Shown here in pieces: positions 5,180-7,251 of a stretch of DNA of 7,251 nucleotides (position 1 is its first letter; the number at the start of each line of letters is the position of its first letter). Made by a program: the position numbers and the translations under genes. The notes below the pieces were generated by a model, which was not told the DNA's origin, searched no databases, and saw only the letters and a list, made by a program, of their open reading frames with translations. Source of the stretch: Nostocaceae cyanobacterium CSSed10_463m (GTDB lineage Bacteria > Cyanobacteriota > Cyanobacteriia > Cyanobacteriales > Nostocaceae); the NCBI GenBank assembly GCA_003556955.1, contig PWQB01000774.1, positions 1-7,251 of the forward strand, read 5' to 3'.

Positions 5180-5982
5180 AATTAGATACTCATCTTGAAG
5201 CTCAATTATCAGCCGATAATTTAACTCTCGGTTATGATGGTTTAACTATAGTTAAAAATTTAGATTTGACTATTCCTCAAGGCAAAATTACTGCCTTAGT
5301 TGGTGCTAATGGTTGCGGTAAATCTACACTTTTGCGGGGGTTAGCAAGATTATTAAAACCTCATGGGGGTACAGTTTATTTAGATGCGGCAGATTTGTTT
5401 AAGTTATCAACAAAAGATGTCGCTAAAAAATTAGGTATTCTCTCTCAAGGACCAGTTGCACCAGAAGGTTTAACAGTCAGGGATTTAGTGGCTTGTGGTC
5501 GATTTCCTTATCAAAATTGGATGCAGCAATGGACTAAGGAAGATGAAAGGTTTGTAGAAATAGCCTTAGAAACTACGAGAATGAAAGAATTTGCCGAACG
5601 TGAGTTAGATACTCTTTCTGGTGGACAGCGACAACGGGCTTGGATTGCAATGGCACTGGCTCAGAATACTGATATATTGCTGTTAGATGAACCGACAACT
5701 TTTTTAGATTTGGCACATCAAATTGAAGTTTTAGATTTGCTTTGGGAATTAAACCAAAATTATGGTAGAACTTTAGTGATGGTATTGCATGATTTAAATC
5801 AAGCCTGTCGCTATGCAGATTATTTGGTAGCCGTGAAACAGGGTAGGGTTTATACTTATGGCAAACCAGAAGAAGTTATGAATACTACTACTGTACAAGA
5901 AGTATTTGGATTAGATTCTCGGATTATTACAGACCCTGTTTCAGGTACGCCAATGTGTATCCCTGTGAGTCGGATACGCTGA
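5176..5982 (+). CDS. ABC transporter ATPase of the iron-siderophore importer (FepC/FecE/FhuC type)
   Basis: A 268-residue cytoplasmic ATPase that powers the two permeases. All motifs are present: Walker [10 protein letters not shown] (43-51), Q-loop Gln91 in [10 protein letters not shown], signature LSGGQRQR (147-154), Walker B ILLLDEP (167-173), D-loop around 178, and switch His205 in VLHDLNQA. The [10 protein letters not shown] segment (106-115) after the Q-loop is typical of the FepC/FecE/FhuC group rather than of BtuD, favouring ferric siderophore as the cargo. The frame stays open upstream to a GTG at 5107, but that part lies inside the permease gene and reads unlike an ATPase. ATG 5176 gives the family's usual N-terminus and the same ATGA overlap as the preceding pair. 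No convincing terminator follows. Confidence 0.97.
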   Translation: MKLDTHLEAQLSADNLTLGYDGLTIVKNLDLTIPQGKITALVGANGCGKSTLLRGLARLLKPHGGTVYLDAADLFKLSTKDVAKKLGILSQGPVAPEGLTVRDLVACGRFPYQNWMQQWTKEDERFVEIALETTRMKEFAERELDTLSGGQRQRAWIAMALAQNTDILLLDEPTTFLDLAHQIEVLDLLWELNQNYGRTLVMVLHDLNQACRYADYLVAVKQGRVYTYGKPEEVMNTTTVQEVFGLDSRIITDPVSGTPMCIPVSRIR

Positions 5983-6065
5983 TCTATACATCTAATTACT
6001 TGTTTATGGGATTTCCAGAAAATAAATTTCCCCATTTGATCAGACTATCTTTGTTCTTTATCCCC

Positions 6066-6105
6066 CCTGCTCCCGTTCGGCTACGCTCACGGCAAGCCTG
6101 CTCCC
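6066..6105. repeat. Short dispersed-repeat insertion flanked by a 9-bp direct repeat
   Basis: CCTGCTCCC occurs at 6066-6074 and 6097-6105, flanking 22 bases (6075-6096) that contain GGCTACGCTCACGG. CCGT (6073-6076) and ACGG (6089-6092) can pair. The arrangement fits insertion of one of the very small cyanobacterial repeats with duplication of its target, or simple slippage between CCTGCTCCC units. It sits between the transport operon and the moaD-like gene. Confidence 0.5.
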
Positions 6106-6149
6106 CTGCCTACCTCAGTAATGGAATATTTTTTTAATTGTCAGTCCCT

Positions 6150-6410
6150 ATGTTCCAGTCTACAATTACGGTAATCGTCAAGTTATTCGCTGCTTATCAA
6201 GAAGCATATCAGGTGTCAGAAATCATACTGGAATTTCCTGATAGTACACCAGTTAGCGCGGTGTGCGATCGCCTAATTGCGGAACACCCAGAACTCGCCC
6301 AATGGCGTGAAGTCACTCGTTTTGGGATTAATTTCAGATTTGTCCCACCAGATACACTACTGCAAAATGGCGATGAAGTGGTTTTAATTCCGCCTGTGAG
6401 TGGGGGATAG
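6150..6410 (+). CDS. moaD: MoaD/ThiS-family sulfur-carrier protein
   Basis: An 86-residue ubiquitin-fold protein. It ends in PPVSGG, the C-terminal Gly-Gly that is adenylylated and thiocarboxylated by a MoeB/ThiF-type enzyme. As MoaD it would donate sulfur to molybdopterin synthase with MoaE. Other family marks are the first strand ITVIVKLFAAYQEAY (6-20), the PVSAVCDRLIAEHPELAQW helix (34-52) and NGDEVVLIPPVSGG (73-86). The frame opens at a TTG (6138) directly after a stop; ATG 6150 gives the family's usual N-terminus. I see no good Shine-Dalgarno. Neither moaE nor thiamine genes are in the window, so the choice between MoaD and another sulfur carrier rests on resemblance only. A HIP1 site (6265-6272) lies inside. 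Confidence 0.88.
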   Translation: MFQSTITVIVKLFAAYQEAYQVSEIILEFPDSTPVSAVCDRLIAEHPELAQWREVTRFGINFRFVPPDTLLQNGDEVVLIPPVSGG

Positions 6411-6476
6411 CCTTAAATTATACCGTACATTTAAACAGGAATTACGCAAGCAAAATTTGTCATTGCGACCAGATTT

Positions 6477-6497
6477 CTACGCCACGCTCCGCTAACG
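6477..6497. repeat. Short palindromic dispersed repeat (21 bases)
   Basis: A 21-base block beginning CTACGCCACGCTCCGCTAA, in the spacer after the moaD-like gene. It shares the CTACGC start with the blocks at 48-68 and within 6075-6096, and looks like another of the very small Nostoc-type dispersed repeats. It is preceded by TGTCATTGCGAC (6458-6469), the reverse complement of a 12-mer at 2888-2899. Family membership would need a genome search. Confidence 0.45.
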
Positions 6498-6627
6498 TTT
6501 AAAAAAGTCCCGTTCAAAACTCAAGCATGATTAGCCCAAAGTGACCCCCAGTGCATAGGGACAAACACTGTACCAGGTGCGATCGCCTGTAAAATAAATA
6601 AGGGGAAACCTTAACCATTAACCAAGT

Positions 6628-7251
6628 GTGAAAACAGACAGCATCTTTTATCGCTTTTTTCAAGAACTGCCTAGTATATTTTTTGAATTAATTGGTAACT
6701 CACCCCAAACCGGAGCAGCTTATGAATTCTCCTCTGTGGAAATCAAACAAACTGCATTTCGCATAGATGGGGTTTTCCTAACTTCACAAGTACAAAATCC
6801 CATTTATTTCGTAGAAGTACAGTTTCAGCCAGACACAGAAATTTATTCTCGCCTATTTTCGGAAATATTTTTATACATCCGCCAATATAAACCCCTCAAC
6901 CCTTGGCAAGCGGTAGTCATTTATCCTACTCGCAACGTAGATACAGCAGATAGAAGTCATCATGCGGAATTATTAGATAGTCATCGCGTGCAGCTGATTT
7001 ATTTAGATGAGATCGGTGAAACAGCATCATTGCCAGTTGGCATTGCTACTATGAGATTAGTCATAGAAAATGAAGATACAGCAATTACCACAGCCAGAGA
7101 GTTAATCAATAGAACCAGGCAAGAAATTGATACAGAAACCAAACAACAACAATTATTAGAATTGATAGAAACGATCTTGGTGTACAAATTCCCATCCATG
7201 AGTCGAAAGGAGATTGAAAGTATGTTTAGTTTAAGTGATTTGCAGCAGACA
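6628..7251 (+). CDS. Rpn family recombination-promoting nuclease / DUF2887 (3' end outside window)
   Basis: 208 codons, open to the last base, so the gene is cut by the window edge; relatives are usually longer. The start KTDSIFYRFFQELPSIFFEL (2-21) is the typical N-terminus of the DUF2887/Rpn group, which is very abundant in cyanobacteria. The PD-(D/E)XK nuclease core is visible: Asp47 in AFRIDGVF and Glu63-x-Gln65 in YFVEVQFQP, the usual ExQ variant, followed by YSRLFSEIFLYIRQY (73-87). FPSMSRKEIESMFSLSDL (188-205) matches the family's later segment. Rpn proteins are DNA endonucleases that stimulate recombination and may move as transposase-like genes. The start must be GTG 6628, since an in-frame TAA lies at 6619-6621 and no earlier start exists after it; the ribosome site is weak (AAGGGG about 20 bases upstream). 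It appears to be a single gene with no functional link to its neighbours. Confidence 0.93.
   Translation, partial: MKTDSIFYRFFQELPSIFFELIGNSPQTGAAYEFSSVEIKQTAFRIDGVFLTSQVQNPIYFVEVQFQPDTEIYSRLFSEIFLYIRQYKPLNPWQAVVIYPTRNVDTADRSHHAELLDSHRVQLIYLDEIGETASLPVGIATMRLVIENEDTAITTARELINRTRQEIDTETKQQQLLELIETILVYKFPSMSRKEIESMFSLSDLQQT

Noticed and set aside
6006..6035. Hairpin ATGGG...CCCAT after the ATPase gene as operon terminator
   Set aside because: Only five clean base pairs plus a bulged AT extension, and no T-run directly after it; too weak to call.
5955..6137. 60-codon frame overlapping the end of the ATPase gene
   Set aside because: It begins inside the ATPase gene in another frame and translates the short repeat region (6066-6105); no family resemblance.
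6999..7199. 66-codon minus-strand frame at the right end
   Set aside because: It is antisense to the Rpn/DUF2887 gene, whose motifs are clear.
1..7251. CRISPR array
   Set aside because: No regularly spaced direct repeats of 25-40 bases with unique spacers anywhere; the repeats seen are short palindromes or isolated pairs.

Overview
The window looks like chromosomal DNA of a filamentous, heterocyst-type (Nostocales-like) cyanobacterium. The evidence is three copies of the HIP1 octamer GCGATCGC (3320-3327, 6265-6272, 6579-6586), AT-rich coding sequence, spacers filled with short dispersed palindromic repeats of the kind known from Nostoc genomes, and proteins that read like cyanobacterial family members. 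Genus and species cannot be read from the sequence alone.

Left part (1-2413): three genes, all on the minus strand, probably three separate transcription units. They are a DUF4007 protein (190-1107), an NADPH-dependent FMN reductase-like flavoprotein (1330-1875) with a good promoter and its own hairpin terminator, and an 89-residue peptide precursor (2144-2413). The peptide has a double-glycine leader and a cysteine-free, charge-split core. A perfect 15-bp stem-loop (2017-2051) separates the peptide gene from the flavoprotein gene.

Middle (2414-3104): a spacer of about 690 bases without a convincing full gene. It holds the upstream region of the peptide gene with two related palindromes, a short coding-like remnant on the minus strand, a 105-bp element with 11-bp terminal inverted repeats ending in TA (MITE-like), and an AT-rich promoter region with a possible Fur box in front of the iron-transport operon.

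Right part (3105-5982, plus strand): a three-gene operon in which each gene overlaps the next by the four bases ATGA. It encodes two FecCD-type permeases and their ATPase, the inner-membrane part of a ferric-siderophore (or related) importer. No substrate-binding protein or TonB-dependent receptor lies in the window. After it come a MoaD/ThiS-type sulfur-carrier protein ending in Gly-Gly (6150-6410) and the 5' part of an Rpn/DUF2887 nuclease-transposase gene starting at GTG 6628 and running off the end.

Apart from the iron importer, the genes do not form one obvious pathway. The less ordinary items are the GG-leader peptide gene with its palindromes and terminator, the DUF4007 gene (a family associated with phosphorothioation-type DNA modification loci) without visible partners, and the small mobile repeats. 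I see no clear evidence for a complete new multi-gene system inside these 7.25 kb.
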